Shown here one piece after another: positions 1 through 8,400 of a DNA stretch of 9,000 bases. The position numbers and the translations under genes were made by a program. Below the pieces are notes generated by a model. That model worked only from the letters and a program-made list of their open reading frames with translations, had not been told where the DNA came from and ran no database searches. Numbering within the stretch: position 1 is the first letter of the stretch; every line of letters begins with the position of its first letter. This stretch comes from Flavobacteriales bacterium (GTDB lineage: Bacteria > Bacteroidota > Bacteroidia > Flavobacteriales > TMED113), in contig PAVX01000005.1 of the NCBI GenBank assembly GCA_002713285.1, forward strand, positions 11,625-20,624, given 5' to 3'.

Positions 1-185
1 CTAGCAATAAAACCAATTGGGTTGAAGGTTGTCTCGAATGTTTCAGGGTCCATGTCTAAACCACCACCAAGATATCCAACAATTATAGTAATAATAGTAA
101 TGCTAACCCAAAGAAAAGGTTGTTCCTTAAATTTCGTCCAAGCTTGCTCTATCAACTCAGAAATAGAAAATGTGATTTTTGACAT
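1..185 (-). CDS. N-terminal part of an unidentified membrane protein (runs off left edge)
   Basis: An open frame starts at the ATG read from 185-183 on the minus strand and stays open for 61 codons to the window edge, so the C-terminus is missing. The visible protein begins MSKITFSISELIEQAW. It has an amphipathic N-terminus with the pattern W-x-K-F-K-E-Q-P, followed by one clear hydrophobic segment (about residues 27-40, LWVSITIITIIVGYL) and then an acidic, Gly-containing stretch. This 'FSISELI..AW..FK' opening resembles the first cytoplasmic helix of several families of small multi-pass membrane proteins in Bacteroidota, but I cannot name the family. It lies 19 bases downstream of the DUF456 gene on the same strand and is probably cotranscribed with it. 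No Shine-Dalgarno is visible; the upstream bases are almost all A and T. Confidence 0.7.
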   Translation of the reverse strand, partial: MSKITFSISELIEQAWTKFKEQPFLWVSITIITIIVGYLGGGLDMDPETFETTFNPIGFIA

Positions 186-204
186 AAATAAATAATTAAA
201 TAAC

Positions 205-690
205 CTAGCTCAAAGTTACTAATTTATCGATAACTATATAAATAATGGCTAGTGAATAAACTATTTTAATAAATGAACCGAAAACAAATCCAATTAACGC
301 ACCAAAAGCAATAACCATTGCTTCATTATTTCTTTTATTATCCATCAATGCCCCAGCAAAAGCGCCTATGAAAGGTCCGATTATCAAGCCAATAGGAGGA
401 AAAAATAAACCCGCAATAACACCAATAATTGTTCCATAAATAGAATAGTTGCCACCACCAAACTTTTTAACACCTATAAATTGAAGAATATAATCTGATA
501 AAAAAACGAGTATTGTAATAATAGCATATAAAACCAATTCCGTGGTAGAGAAAGTTAATTCTGTAAATAAATGGACCAAGAGTAAACCGAGATAAGTAAG
601 AATAGGACCTGGTATAATTGGTAAAATAGCACCAATAAATCCTAAAATCAGTAATGTAAATACAATGAAAAAAATAAATATATCTCCCAC
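205..690 (-). CDS. DUF456 domain-containing integral membrane protein
   Basis: This is a 161-residue, very hydrophobic protein with about five or six membrane segments (roughly residues 4-22, 30-46, 51-72, 84-115, 124-145 and 146-159). The hallmark of the DUF456 family is visible: a first helix running into a Pro/Gly hairpin (LPIIPGP, residues 23-29), then a Gly-rich paired segment (GTIIGVIAGLFFPPIGLIIG, 86-105) with small-residue GxxxG spacing. Length is usual for the family. Its biochemical function is not established; the fold resembles other Gly-rich helical-hairpin membrane proteins. The start is GTG (690-688): no in-frame ATG lies upstream before the stop read at 714-712, and the next internal Met (residue 116) is far inside the domain. 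It is divergent from purB and 19 bases upstream of the partial membrane-protein gene, forming a likely two-gene unit. Confidence 0.8.
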   Translation of the reverse strand: MGDIFIFFIVFTLLILGFIGAILPIIPGPILTYLGLLLVHLFTELTFSTTELVLYAIITILVFLSDYILQFIGVKKFGGGNYSIYGTIIGVIAGLFFPPIGLIIGPFIGAFAGALMDNKRNNEAMVIAFGALIGFVFGSFIKIVYSLAIIYIVIDKLVTLS

Positions 691-698
691 AACTATAA

Positions 699-727
699 AT
701 ATACTATATATCTACAATTTAGTATAT
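699..727. repeat. 8-bp inverted repeat in the DUF456/purB divergent region
   Basis: ATATACTA at 699-706 is matched by its exact reverse complement TAGTATAT at 720-727, separated by 13 bases. The right arm can be lengthened to TAGTATATAG, which matches the left side CTATA...TACTA if a short insertion is allowed. The repeat lies in the only space between the divergent DUF456 and purB starts, about 18 bases upstream of the purB -7 box. It could be an operator for a dimeric regulator or a small hairpin, but in sequence this AT-rich chance is a real alternative. Confidence 0.4.
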
Positions 728-744
728 AGCTAATTTCTTTTTAT

Positions 745-752
745 TAAATTTG
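745..752 (+). promoter_or_regulatory. Predicted -7 box of the purB promoter
   Basis: TAAATTTG is a perfect match to the Bacteroidota sigma-ABfr -7 consensus TAnnTTTG and is followed by C, as often seen. It ends 19 bases before the purB ATG, predicting a very short leader of about 10-15 nt. No good TTG -33 element is visible 18-23 bases upstream; that space is occupied by the right arm of the inverted repeat at 720-727. This fits a promoter that is weak or depends on an activator, though that is inference. Confidence 0.6.
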
Positions 753-771
753 CGTTTAACATATAAATTAT

Positions 772-2112
772 ATGAATAATAGTCTTCATAATATTTCTCC
801 AATTGATGGTCGATACTCCAAATTAACAAAAGAATTAAACAATTACTTTTCTGAATCAGCATTAATAAAATATCGTGTATACATAGAAATTGAATACTTT
901 ATTAGTTTGTGTGAAATGGGATTGCCCGAGCTAAAAAATATAAAGAAAAAAGAGTTAGCAAATATCAGGACAATAGCATCTGCAATAGACACAAAAGATA
1001 TCAAGCGAATCAAAAATATTGAATCTGTTACAAATCATGATGTGAAAGCGGTAGAGTACTTTATAAAAGAAAAATTTGATAAATTAAAATTACAAACTGG
1101 TAAAGAATTTATCCACTTTGGACTAACATCTCAAGACATTAATAATACAGCAACTCCACTATTACTTATGGACGCACTGGAAAATTGTCTATATCCAGAA
1201 CTTAATTCATTAATTAAAATGTTATATGAATTAAGTAAAAAATGGAAAAATATTCCGATGCTAGCTCGAACACATGGACAACCTGCATCTCCTACTAAAT
1301 TAGGGAAAGAAATTAGTGTTTTTAAAGTGCGTATTGAAGAACAATTAAATCAATTATTAAAAATTCCTCATTCCGCAAAATTTGGAGGTGCAACAGGGAA
1401 TTTAAATGCACATTATGCTTCATATCCAAAACAAGATTGGCATAAATTTGCTAAAGATTTTTTAAAAAATATTGGTCTCAAACGATCTTACCCCACAACA
1501 CAAATCGAACATTATGACAATCTAGCTTCTCAATTAGATGCCATAAAACGAATCAATACTATCTTAATAGATTTGTGTAGAGATATATGGATATATATAT
1601 CAATGAACTATTTCAACCAGAAAATAAATAAAAATGAGGTGGGATCATCTGCTATGCCTCACAAAGTCAATCCTATTGATTTTGAAAATGCAGAAGGTAA
1701 TTTAGGAGTTGCAAATGCATTATTGACACATTTATCTGAGAAGCTACCGATATCAAGATTACAACGAGATTTATCTGACTCGACAGTCATGAGAAACTTG
1801 GGAGTTCCTATAGCACATACCATTATTTCTTATAAAGCAATTATGAAAGGTCTAAATAAACTACTTGTTAATAAAGAAAAAATAGAAGAAGAATTAAATG
1901 ATAATTGGGTCATTATCTCAGAAGCCATCCAAACAATACTAAGAAGAGAAGGAATTAAAAATCCATATGAAAAGCTTAAAGAATTAACTCGTCAAAATAA
2001 AAAGATAAAATCAATACATATTGAAAAATTTATTGAATCTCTAAAAGTATCTGAAAAAATCAAACAAGAGCTAAAAAAAATAAATCCAACGAATTATACT
2101 GGAAAATCTTAA
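772..2112 (+). CDS. purB: Adenylosuccinate lyase
   Basis: A cytoplasmic purine-biosynthesis enzyme that splits fumarate from SAICAR and from adenylosuccinate (giving AMP). The 446-residue length and motifs fit the Escherichia coli-type PurB (456 aa) of the fumarase/aspartase superfamily. Visible motifs: NHDVKAVEYF (88-97, with the conserved His89-Asp90), TSQDINNTA (119-127), ARTHGQPASPTKLGKE (165-180, His168 equivalent to the catalytic His of the E. coli enzyme), the superfamily signature GSSAMPHKVNPIDFENAEGN (291-310, on the mobile loop carrying the catalytic Ser), and RDLSDSTVMRNLG (332-344). The N-terminal ISPIDGRY (8-15) is also typical, which supports the ATG at 772. No Shine-Dalgarno precedes it. 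It is the only complete plus-strand gene and has its own predicted -7 box. Its stop overlaps that of the convergent lhgO by four bases. Confidence 0.97.
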   Translation: MNNSLHNISPIDGRYSKLTKELNNYFSESALIKYRVYIEIEYFISLCEMGLPELKNIKKKELANIRTIASAIDTKDIKRIKNIESVTNHDVKAVEYFIKEKFDKLKLQTGKEFIHFGLTSQDINNTATPLLLMDALENCLYPELNSLIKMLYELSKKWKNIPMLARTHGQPASPTKLGKEISVFKVRIEEQLNQLLKIPHSAKFGGATGNLNAHYASYPKQDWHKFAKDFLKNIGLKRSYPTTQIEHYDNLASQLDAIKRINTILIDLCRDIWIYISMNYFNQKINKNEVGSSAMPHKVNPIDFENAEGNLGVANALLTHLSEKLPISRLQRDLSDSTVMRNLGVPIAHTIISYKAIMKGLNKLLVNKEKIEEELNDNWVIISEAIQTILRREGIKNPYEKLKELTRQNKKIKSIHIEKFIESLKVSEKIKQELKKINPTNYTGKS

Positions 2113-3323
2113 TTGTGATGTTGTAAAAATTCTTGAGCAATAGTTTCGCCTATTGACAAACATGCTGTAGCAGCTGGTGATGGAGCATTTAAAACATGTA
2201 TATTCTTACCAATTGAAATAATCTTAAAATCATCAATCGCATCTCCATCTTGTCCTAACGCAATTGCTCTAACACCTGATCGACCTGGCACAATATCGTT
2301 CATGTTTAATGATGGAATAAGTCTCCTTAAATGATTTAAAAAAACTCTTTTTGACGAAGCCTTTACTAATTCATTTAATCCAAATCTCCAGTGATTTTTA
2401 AATAATCTCCATGTTCCAATATAATTTAAAGCATCTAAAGTGTCTTTAATACTAAAATCTAGTTTGTCATAACCTTCCCTTTTGAATGTAAATACAGCAT
2501 TTGGCCCACATTCTATTTCACCTGTAGTCATTCTAGTAAAATGAACTCCTAGAAAAGGAAATTCTGGATTAGGAACTGGGTAAACTAAGTTTTTTACCTT
2601 ATGCTTTGCTTCATCTGTCAAGACATAATAATCACCTCTGAAACCAACAATCTTAAGATCTAACTTGACATTCTCTTTTTGTGCTAAACGATCAGCAAAT
2701 AAACCAGCACAAAAAATAATATTTTTACAATAAAACTGATCAGATCTCGTCATTACAGTAGATAATGATTCTCTATCTATGAAATCTATCACTTCTGAAT
2801 CCATTAATATTTTACTATTTGGATTAATTGAAGTTATTAAAAAGGCTAATGTCTTAGCAACGTGCCTATAATCTATAACACCTGTTTCTGGCACCAATAT
2901 CGCTCCTAGACCAACAACAAACGGTTCTATCTCCTTAATCTCATATTGATTAAGCATTTGTAAATTCCTTAATCCATTTTCTTGACCTCTATTAAAAAGC
3001 GAATCTAATGCATCTGTTTCTTTTTTGTTAGTTGCAACAACTAATTTACCACAAACATCATGTTTGATTTTATGTTTTTTTGCAAAATCTACCAATTCAC
3101 GACGTCCTTGAACACAGTTTTTAGACTTTAAAGAACCAGGTGTATAATATAATCCAGAATGTAATACTCCTGAATTCCTGCCACTTTGATGAAGCGCTAA
3201 TGACTTCTCTTTTTCAAGTAACAAAATTCGCTTAGCAGGGAATTTCTCTTGTATTTTAAAAGCAGTAGACAACCCAACTAAACCCCCACCTACAACTATA
3301 ATGTCAAAATTTTTATTCATCAT
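2109..3323 (-). CDS. lhgO: L-2-hydroxyglutarate oxidase/dehydrogenase (FAD-dependent)
   Basis: A flavoprotein of the DAO family that oxidises L-2-hydroxyglutarate to 2-oxoglutarate, usually membrane-associated and passing electrons to the quinone pool. The 404 residues match the usual length of about 400. Visible features: a Rossmann FAD-binding fold with GGGLVG (12-17) ending in an acidic strand end (LLLEKE, 34-39), the family-typical HQSGRNSGVLHSGLYYTPGS segment (45-64), CAGLFADRLA (205-214), FRGDYYVL (228-235), YPVPNPEFPFLGVHFTR (248-264), PGRSGVRA (346-353), and the C-terminal flavin-binding NAPSPAATACLSIGE (379-393). It starts with tandem ATGs (3323-3318), either usable, inside the end of the upstream transporter gene (11-bp overlap), which suggests translational coupling. 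It is the last gene of the minus-strand train. The motifs favour LhgO over glycerol-3-phosphate dehydrogenase or other DAO members. Confidence 0.9.
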   Translation of the reverse strand: MMNKNFDIIVVGGGLVGLSTAFKIQEKFPAKRILLLEKEKSLALHQSGRNSGVLHSGLYYTPGSLKSKNCVQGRRELVDFAKKHKIKHDVCGKLVVATNKKETDALDSLFNRGQENGLRNLQMLNQYEIKEIEPFVVGLGAILVPETGVIDYRHVAKTLAFLITSINPNSKILMDSEVIDFIDRESLSTVMTRSDQFYCKNIIFCAGLFADRLAQKENVKLDLKIVGFRGDYYVLTDEAKHKVKNLVYPVPNPEFPFLGVHFTRMTTGEIECGPNAVFTFKREGYDKLDFSIKDTLDALNYIGTWRLFKNHWRFGLNELVKASSKRVFLNHLRRLIPSLNMNDIVPGRSGVRAIALGQDGDAIDDFKIISIGKNIHVLNAPSPAATACLSIGETIAQEFLQHHN

Positions 3324-4617
3324 TCATATATTGATCTGAAATTTCAAGAGGTCGAAAGATAACAATCCCAATCAAAAAAAATATAAATATAATAACTAAG
3401 CCTGCTTGTTGTGTTTCAAATATACGCGTTAAAATACCAAAAAATAAAGGGCCAATAAATGCCGTGGCTTTACCAGAAAAAGCATAGAATCCAAAAAATT
3501 CATTTTTTTTATCTTCTGGAGTTAATCGAGCCATTAAAGATCGACTGCCTGATTGATTAGGGCCTTGCATTAATCCAATGATAACACCAGCAACCCAAAA
3601 TAATGTTTTGGGAGTAATTAATTGATTATAATTTGTTAATAAAGGAGCTAAAAAAGCTAATATGGTTGCGAAAAATAATGCCCATAAAGTAATGGTTAGC
3701 ATCTTTTTAACACCAATTCTATCCTCAAGAAAACCAAACAAAAATGACCCAATACATGCAGATATATTTAATACAACTCCCAAAATTAAGATTTCATTAA
3801 AACTAAATTGTAAAGTACCAGCAGCATATATACCACCAAAAGCAAATATGGTTATTAGAGCATCATTATAAAATAACCGCGCAAGTAAAAATCTAAGAAT
3901 AGATTTATGTTTAGAGATATTGTTAAACGAATCTCTTATAGAAGATAATGATTGTTTAAAATGTTTTTGAATACCTCGCTCTGGTTTTCTATCGCTGACC
4001 AAAAAGAAAGTAGGGATACTAAATAATACAAACCACCCCGCCACTAACAAATTGATGAATCTTATATTATCAACATTATTTAAATCAAGTAAAATGAATG
4101 ATATCGCTAATGAAATCAACCCTCCAACAAAACCTAACCCCCATGCATATCCAGATATTTTACCTATATTTTTTTTTGTAGAAAGATCTGATAGATACGA
4201 ATTACAAAATACTGTACCAAATTCAAACCCAATATTAGCTATAATAAATGTAATTAATGCTAGAATAGCAACGTCTATATTTAAACCTAAAATATCAAAT
4301 GTTTGACCCGGCTTAAAGAAATATAAACAAATTGTTGCTGCTACACATAAATATGAGGAGAATATTAAAAAGAATTTTCTATAGCCACCAGCATCCGCTA
4401 AAGCACCTAAAATAGGAGAAGTTATAGAAACAAAAATAGCAGTTATTGCAATACCTAATGACCATAAATATGTTCCTTCTTGATTGTTTGCTGCTAAAGA
4501 TTCAGTAAAAAAAGCACTGAAAATAAATGTAACAATTAATGTTGTAAATGGTTGATTAGCAAAATCATACATAGACCACGCAAATACTTCTTTTTTATTT
4601 TTTATCTCTAAGCTCAT
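3313..4617 (-). CDS. UMF1-type MFS transporter (Atg22-like)
   Basis: A 434-residue, 12-segment inner-membrane transporter of the major facilitator superfamily, UMF1 family (bacterial relatives of yeast vacuole effluxer Atg22). Family marks: WSMYDFANQPFTT at the start of helix 1 (14-26), SPILGALADAGGYRKF (67-82, the loop 2-3 MFS motif), LARLFYNDALITI at helix 7 (245-257), FLEDRIGVKK in the loop 8-9 repeat of that motif (296-305), and a conserved C-terminal-half stretch from GLMQGPNQSGSRS (348-360) to FFGFYAFSGKATAFIGP (374-390). The substrate is not predictable from sequence; bacterial UMF1 members are mostly uncharacterised. The ATG at 4617 overlaps the stop of the Bax-like gene as ATGA, and its 3' end overlaps the lhgO start by 11 bases. 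The tight pairing with lhgO hints at transport of a hydroxy- or dicarboxylate, which is inference only. Confidence 0.88.
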   Translation of the reverse strand: MSLEIKNKKEVFAWSMYDFANQPFTTLIVTFIFSAFFTESLAANNQEGTYLWSLGIAITAIFVSITSPILGALADAGGYRKFFLIFSSYLCVAATICLYFFKPGQTFDILGLNIDVAILALITFIIANIGFEFGTVFCNSYLSDLSTKKNIGKISGYAWGLGFVGGLISLAISFILLDLNNVDNIRFINLLVAGWFVLFSIPTFFLVSDRKPERGIQKHFKQSLSSIRDSFNNISKHKSILRFLLARLFYNDALITIFAFGGIYAAGTLQFSFNEILILGVVLNISACIGSFLFGFLEDRIGVKKMLTITLWALFFATILAFLAPLLTNYNQLITPKTLFWVAGVIIGLMQGPNQSGSRSLMARLTPEDKKNEFFGFYAFSGKATAFIGPLFFGILTRIFETQQAGLVIIFIFFLIGIVIFRPLEISDQYMNDE

Positions 4618-5378
4618 TGCACATCAAGTTCTAAAGTATCATATTTACAAAGATTATTATAATCAATAATTGACTCAAGATCATCAATATATAATTCTCT
4701 TCTCTCTGAATACTGATCTAAATATTGTATCATTTCTTTCCAATCTACAAGCTCCAATCTTTTCTTTCTAAATTCATCATATGCATAACCGGTCGCTAAG
4801 GTACGTAAGTAATTGGATATAGAATTTAAAAGACTATCATATTTTTTGACATAAATTGCTAAATCACCTGAACCCTTTGCTTTCATCTTAGAGTCATTTA
4901 AATTATATGTATGGATCCCAAATAAATTAAACCCCTCTAAAAAAAATCGAGAAGTTCCCCACCCAGATTCAAGGGCAGCTTGAGCAATTATAACTGAATT
5001 TGGCTGATTTGCTAAACATGCTAATAATTTATTTCGATCGGTACACTTACAATAATCATATATTACTTTTGTTTGATTGTTCAGAGTGATATTGTCAAAA
5101 TTGGTATAAACATAATTATACATATGTTCTATTTTAGCTTTTTCAATTAATATAGACGGTAAAATCAAGGCAATAAATTTTTGCTTTCGCTCATTAACAT
5201 TTAAACTTAACAAATCTGGTGTTAGTGTATAAACATAGGGTTTTATGCTATTGGAATGAATAGAATAAATATCATTAGGTGATTCAGGTTCTATATAAAT
5301 AATATTGAGTTCTAATGGGTCAAATGATTGAGAAAAAATAGAAGTAGTGATTAAAAAGAAAACATACTTAAGATACAT
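4614..5378 (-). CDS. Exported Bax-like glucosaminidase
   Basis: A 254-residue protein with a probable Sec signal peptide (Lys4, hydrophobic core about 5-15, then SIFSQS) followed by a Bax/LytG-type beta-N-acetylglucosaminidase domain (GH73-like), expected to cut peptidoglycan glycan strands in the periplasm. Visible marks: the Bax-type lead-in [13 protein letters not shown] (65-77), the catalytic region [17 protein letters not shown] (130-146) with probable catalytic Glu137, GFNLFG (149-154), the [22 protein letters not shown] stretch near 186-207, and the C-terminal helix with [12 protein letters not shown] (223-234). A short Cys-containing segment (Cys110, Cys112, Cys121) just before the active site is unlike the usual Bax lead-in. 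The ATG at 5378 lies inside the end of the aconitase gene (11-bp overlap), and its stop overlaps the transporter start as ATGA. The placement between a TCA enzyme and a transporter gives no clear functional clue. Confidence 0.85.
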   Translation of the reverse strand: MYLKYVFFLITTSIFSQSFDPLELNIIYIEPESPNDIYSIHSNSIKPYVYTLTPDLLSLNVNERKQKFIALILPSILIEKAKIEHMYNYVYTNFDNITLNNQTKVIYDYCKCTDRNKLLACLANQPNSVIIAQAALESGWGTSRFFLEGFNLFGIHTYNLNDSKMKAKGSGDLAIYVKKYDSLLNSISNYLRTLATGYAYDEFRKKRLELVDWKEMIQYLDQYSERRELYIDDLESIIDYNNLCKYDTLELDVQ

Positions 5379-7629
5379 TTTCTTTTATTTTATTTAATGC
5401 TGAACCTGCTCTAAACCATTCAATTTGGTTTTTATTGTAAGTATGATGAGTTAGTATTTTTGTTTGACTACCATCAATATGTGAAAGAAGAATAGTAATA
5501 TTTTTGTTTTCAGAAAACTGATCTAAATCAATAAAGCTAAAAATATCATCCTCCATTATTTTATCATAATCATTTTCATTTAAAAAAGTTAATGCTAATA
5601 TCCCTTGCTTTTTTAAATTAGTTTCATGAATTCGTGCAAAAGATTTCACTAATACCACTCGAACTCCTAAAAATCTAGGCTCCATAGCAGCATGCTCTCT
5701 AGAAGAACCTTCTCCATAATTATGATCTCCTATCACTACCGATTGTATGCCTTTATCTTTATACATTTTAGCAACTACAGGCACTTCGTTATATGAGTTT
5801 GTTAATTGATTTTTAATAGAATTGACTTTATCATTAAATGCATTAACCGCACCTATTAGACAATTATTTGAAATATTTTCTAAATGACCTCTAAAACGAA
5901 GCCATGGTCCAGCCATAGAGATATGATCAGTTGTACATTTCCCTTTTGTCTTAATCAATAACTTTACATTATTCATGTTTTGACCATCCCAAACACTAAA
6001 TGGCTGTAAGACTTGTAATCTTTCTGAATTGGGTTTGATCACTACTTCAACATCTGAGCCATCTTTAGCTGGAGCTTGATAACCATTATCTTCAACAGCA
6101 AATCCATTCTTTGGCAATTCTACTCCCTTAGGTTCTTTTAATTGAACCTCTTTACCATCATCATTAATTAAATAATCTGTTATTGGATTAAAGTCTAATC
6201 TACCTGAAATAGCTACTGCAACCACCATTTCAGGAGATGCTACAAATGCATGTGTATTAGGATTACCATCAGCTCTTTTTGAGAAATTACGATTAAATGA
6301 ATGAATAATAGAATTTTTTTCTTTTTTTTCAGCACCTGATCGCGCCCATTGTCCAATACAAGGGCCACAAGCATTGGTAAAAATTTTAGTAGATTCAAAA
6401 GAGTTAAAAATATCCATTAAACCATCCCTTTCAGCTGTATAACGAACTTGTTCAGATCCAGGATTTATACCTAAAGTTGCTTTTGGTGTTATTGATTTAT
6501 TTAACGCATCACTTAAAATTGAAGATGCTCTTGTTAAATCTTCGTAAGAAGAATTTGTGCAAGATCCAACTAATGCCCAATTAATATCTAATGGCCAGTT
6601 ATGATTATGTGCTTTTTCTTTCATCTGTGATATAGTCGTTGCTAAATCAGGAGTGAAAGGTCCATTAATGTGGGGCTCCAATGTCGATAAATCAATTTCT
6701 ATAACTTGGTCAAAATAAAGATCTGGATTGCGATACACATCTGGATCTCCGGTTAAATGATGTTTCACATTATTCGCTAAACTTGCAATTTCTGATCTGC
6801 CAGTAGATCTAAGATAACGATCCATACTATCATCATAACCAAATGTTGATGTAGTTGCACCAATTTCTGCACCCATATTACAAATAGTTCCTTTTCCAGT
6901 ACATGAAAGTGATGTTGCACCATCCCCAAAATATTCAACTACAGATCCAGTACCACCTTTAACAGTTAATATACCCGCTAATTTTAAAATGACATCTTTT
7001 GGAGATGACCAGCCATTTAATTTACCAGTTAATTTTACACCTATCAATTTAGGAAACTTTAATTCCCAAGGCATGCCCACCATTACATCTACAGCATCCG
7101 CACCACCAACACCAATAGCAATCATTCCTAGTCCTCCAGCATTAACAGTATGAGAATCTGTACCAATCATCATTCCGCCTGGAAAAGCATAGTTTTCTAA
7201 AACTACTTGATGAATAATCCCAGCACCAGGTTTCCAGAATCCTATACCATATTTATTAGATACTGATGATAGAAAATTAAATACTTCACTAGAATTTTTA
7301 ATTGCAAAATCTAAGTCTTGTTTTGCTCCTAATTTAGCTTGAATTAAATGATCACAATGCACTGTAGTGGGTACAGCCACCTGACTTTTTCCAGCTTGCA
7401 TAAATTGCAACAAAGCCATTTGAGCAGTTGCATCTTGCATGGCAATTCTGTCAGGCAAAAAATCAACATAAGATTCTCCTCGAACAAAAGGCTGATTTGG
7501 TAATATCTCTAAATGGGTATATAAAATTTTTTCTGTCAGTGTAAGAGGCCTATTGATAAGCTTTGTCAGATTTGTTAATTTATCATCCAAAGATGAGTAA
7601 AAAGATTTTATCATTTCAAAATCAAACAT
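5368..7629 (-). CDS. acnA: Aconitate hydratase, mitochondrial type
   Basis: A cytoplasmic TCA-cycle enzyme that interconverts citrate and isocitrate through a [4Fe-4S] cluster. The 753 residues and motifs match the mitochondrial ACO2-like subfamily usual in Bacteroidota, rather than the longer AcnA/IRP type or AcnB. Cluster ligands are intact: Cys357 in [11 protein letters not shown] and Cys421/Cys424 in [10 protein letters not shown]. Other marks: [12 protein letters not shown] (87-98), [15 protein letters not shown] (154-168), [20 protein letters not shown] (242-261), [17 protein letters not shown] (566-582), and [17 protein letters not shown] (639-655) with the catalytic Ser in the swivelling C-terminal domain. 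The start at 7629 fits the family N-terminus; Met6 is an alternative. It follows rplI by 25 bases with no convincing promoter or terminator between, so it is probably cotranscribed with the ribosomal genes. The symbol acnA is a loose convention for this subfamily. Confidence 0.96.
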   Translation of the reverse strand: MFDFEMIKSFYSSLDDKLTNLTKLINRPLTLTEKILYTHLEILPNQPFVRGESYVDFLPDRIAMQDATAQMALLQFMQAGKSQVAVPTTVHCDHLIQAKLGAKQDLDFAIKNSSEVFNFLSSVSNKYGIGFWKPGAGIIHQVVLENYAFPGGMMIGTDSHTVNAGGLGMIAIGVGGADAVDVMVGMPWELKFPKLIGVKLTGKLNGWSSPKDVILKLAGILTVKGGTGSVVEYFGDGATSLSCTGKGTICNMGAEIGATTSTFGYDDSMDRYLRSTGRSEIASLANNVKHHLTGDPDVYRNPDLYFDQVIEIDLSTLEPHINGPFTPDLATTISQMKEKAHNHNWPLDINWALVGSCTNSSYEDLTRASSILSDALNKSITPKATLGINPGSEQVRYTAERDGLMDIFNSFESTKIFTNACGPCIGQWARSGAEKKEKNSIIHSFNRNFSKRADGNPNTHAFVASPEMVVAVAISGRLDFNPITDYLINDDGKEVQLKEPKGVELPKNGFAVEDNGYQAPAKDGSDVEVVIKPNSERLQVLQPFSVWDGQNMNNVKLLIKTKGKCTTDHISMAGPWLRFRGHLENISNNCLIGAVNAFNDKVNSIKNQLTNSYNEVPVVAKMYKDKGIQSVVIGDHNYGEGSSREHAAMEPRFLGVRVVLVKSFARIHETNLKKQGILALTFLNENDYDKIMEDDIFSFIDLDQFSENKNITILLSHIDGSQTKILTHHTYNKNQIEWFRAGSALNKIKENVS

Positions 7630-7654
7630 ACACTAAAATATATTAATTATGTCA

Positions 7655-8110
7655 CTATGCCTTTTCTGCTACCACCTCGAATGATAAGTTAGCAGTTAAT
7701 CCTCTATGTAATCTAATAGTAGCAGAAAATGAACCAATTGTTTTGATAATATTAACTCCATTAATCATGATATATTTTTTTTCTACATCAATATCTTCTT
7801 TTTTTAATTCTGCTGCAATAGATGCTGTTGTTACAGATCCAAATAATTTTTGATCCTCTCCTACTTTAGATTTAATCTTTAATTCTAATGACTCTATTTT
7901 TGTCTTAACGGAATCAAGTTCTTCAATAATCTTTTGATTTTTTTGCTCTTTCTGCTTAAGATTTTCTTGAAGAATTTTCTTTTCAGATGTTGTGGCAAGT
8001 ACAGCTAATCCATTTGGAATAAGATAATTCCTGCCGTATCCAGCTTTTACCTTAACTACATCATCTAAGAATCCTAAATTTTCTATATCTTTTTTCAGTA
8101 TAACTTCCAT
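7655..8110 (-). CDS. rplI: 50S ribosomal protein bL9
   Basis: A structural protein of the large ribosomal subunit that binds 23S rRNA near the L1 stalk and helps maintain reading frame. The 151 residues have the classic bipartite layout: an N-terminal RNA-binding domain with EVILKKDIENLGFLDDVVKVKAGYGRNYLIP (residues 2-32, split here as the start MEVILKKDI and the core KAGYGRNYLIP at 22-32), a long charged connecting helix (about 41-75), and a C-terminal domain with LFGSVTTASIA (89-99) and a final IRLHRGLTANL strand region (132-142). The start is unambiguous because the family begins at this Met. It lies five bases after rpsR. The order rpsF-rpsR-rplI is conserved across many bacteria. Confidence 0.98.
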   Translation of the reverse strand: MEVILKKDIENLGFLDDVVKVKAGYGRNYLIPNGLAVLATTSEKKILQENLKQKEQKNQKIIEELDSVKTKIESLELKIKSKVGEDQKLFGSVTTASIAAELKKEDIDVEKKYIMINGVNIIKTIGSFSATIRLHRGLTANLSFEVVAEKA

Positions 8111-8115
8111 AAAAA

Positions 8116-8400
8116 TTACTTTAATAAATCCGAAACATATGGTAAAAGAGCTATTTGTCTCGCACGCTTGACAGCTTGGGATACTTTTCTTTGAAATTTT
8201 AATGAATTACCAGTAATACGTCTAGGTAAAAGTTTACCTTGTTCATTTAAAAAACGCATTAAAAAATCTGGATCTTTATAATCCACATATTTGATTTTCA
8301 TCTTTTTAAATCGACAATATTTTTTCTTGTTATTTAACTCTACTTTCGGGGGAGTTAAAAATCGAACTTCACTACTTGGTTTTTGTTGTATTTCAATCAT
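8116..8400 (-). CDS. rpsR: 30S ribosomal protein bS18
   Basis: A small-subunit platform protein that forms a heterodimer with bS6. The 94-residue protein has the canonical core: KKYCRFKK (26-33), the [27 protein letters not shown] stretch (about 38-64), and the C-terminal helix region [26 protein letters not shown] (about 68-93). The N-terminal 25 residues ([20 protein letters not shown]...) resemble the extended N-termini of Flavobacteriia bS18, supporting this start. The ATG overlaps the rpsF stop as ATGA, a coupling that suits equal synthesis of the two partners. In Flavobacterium johnsoniae, bS18 together with bS21 and bS6 sequesters the 16S anti-Shine-Dalgarno tail (established knowledge), which agrees with the lack of Shine-Dalgarno sites here. 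Confidence 0.98.
   Translation of the reverse strand: MIEIQQKPSSEVRFLTPPKVELNNKKKYCRFKKMKIKYVDYKDPDFLMRFLNEQGKLLPRRITGNSLKFQRKVSQAVKRARQIALLPYVSDLLK

Noticed and set aside
1443..1451. TAAATTTGC, a perfect -7 box, on the plus strand
   Set aside because: It is inside purB, encoding conserved residues near His224-Lys225-Phe226, with no start or gene following it; expected by chance in AT-rich coding sequence.
3662..3871. Plus-strand 69-codon open frame
   Set aside because: It lies wholly antisense to the well-supported UMF1 transporter gene, has no recognisable motif and no promoter; a shadow frame.
4052..4306. Plus-strand 84-codon open frame
   Set aside because: Antisense to the same transporter gene; composition mirrors the hydrophobic codons opposite. 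No independent support.
6300..6330. T-rich run that looks like a terminator tail on the plus strand
   Set aside because: It is inside the aconitase gene, encoding the lysine-rich stretch near residues 434-439, and has no GC hairpin before it.
7630..7654. Possible separate aconitase promoter in the rplI-acn gap
   Set aside because: The minus strand has only TATATTTT-like sequence and no TTG at the right distance upstream; not distinguishable from AT-rich background.
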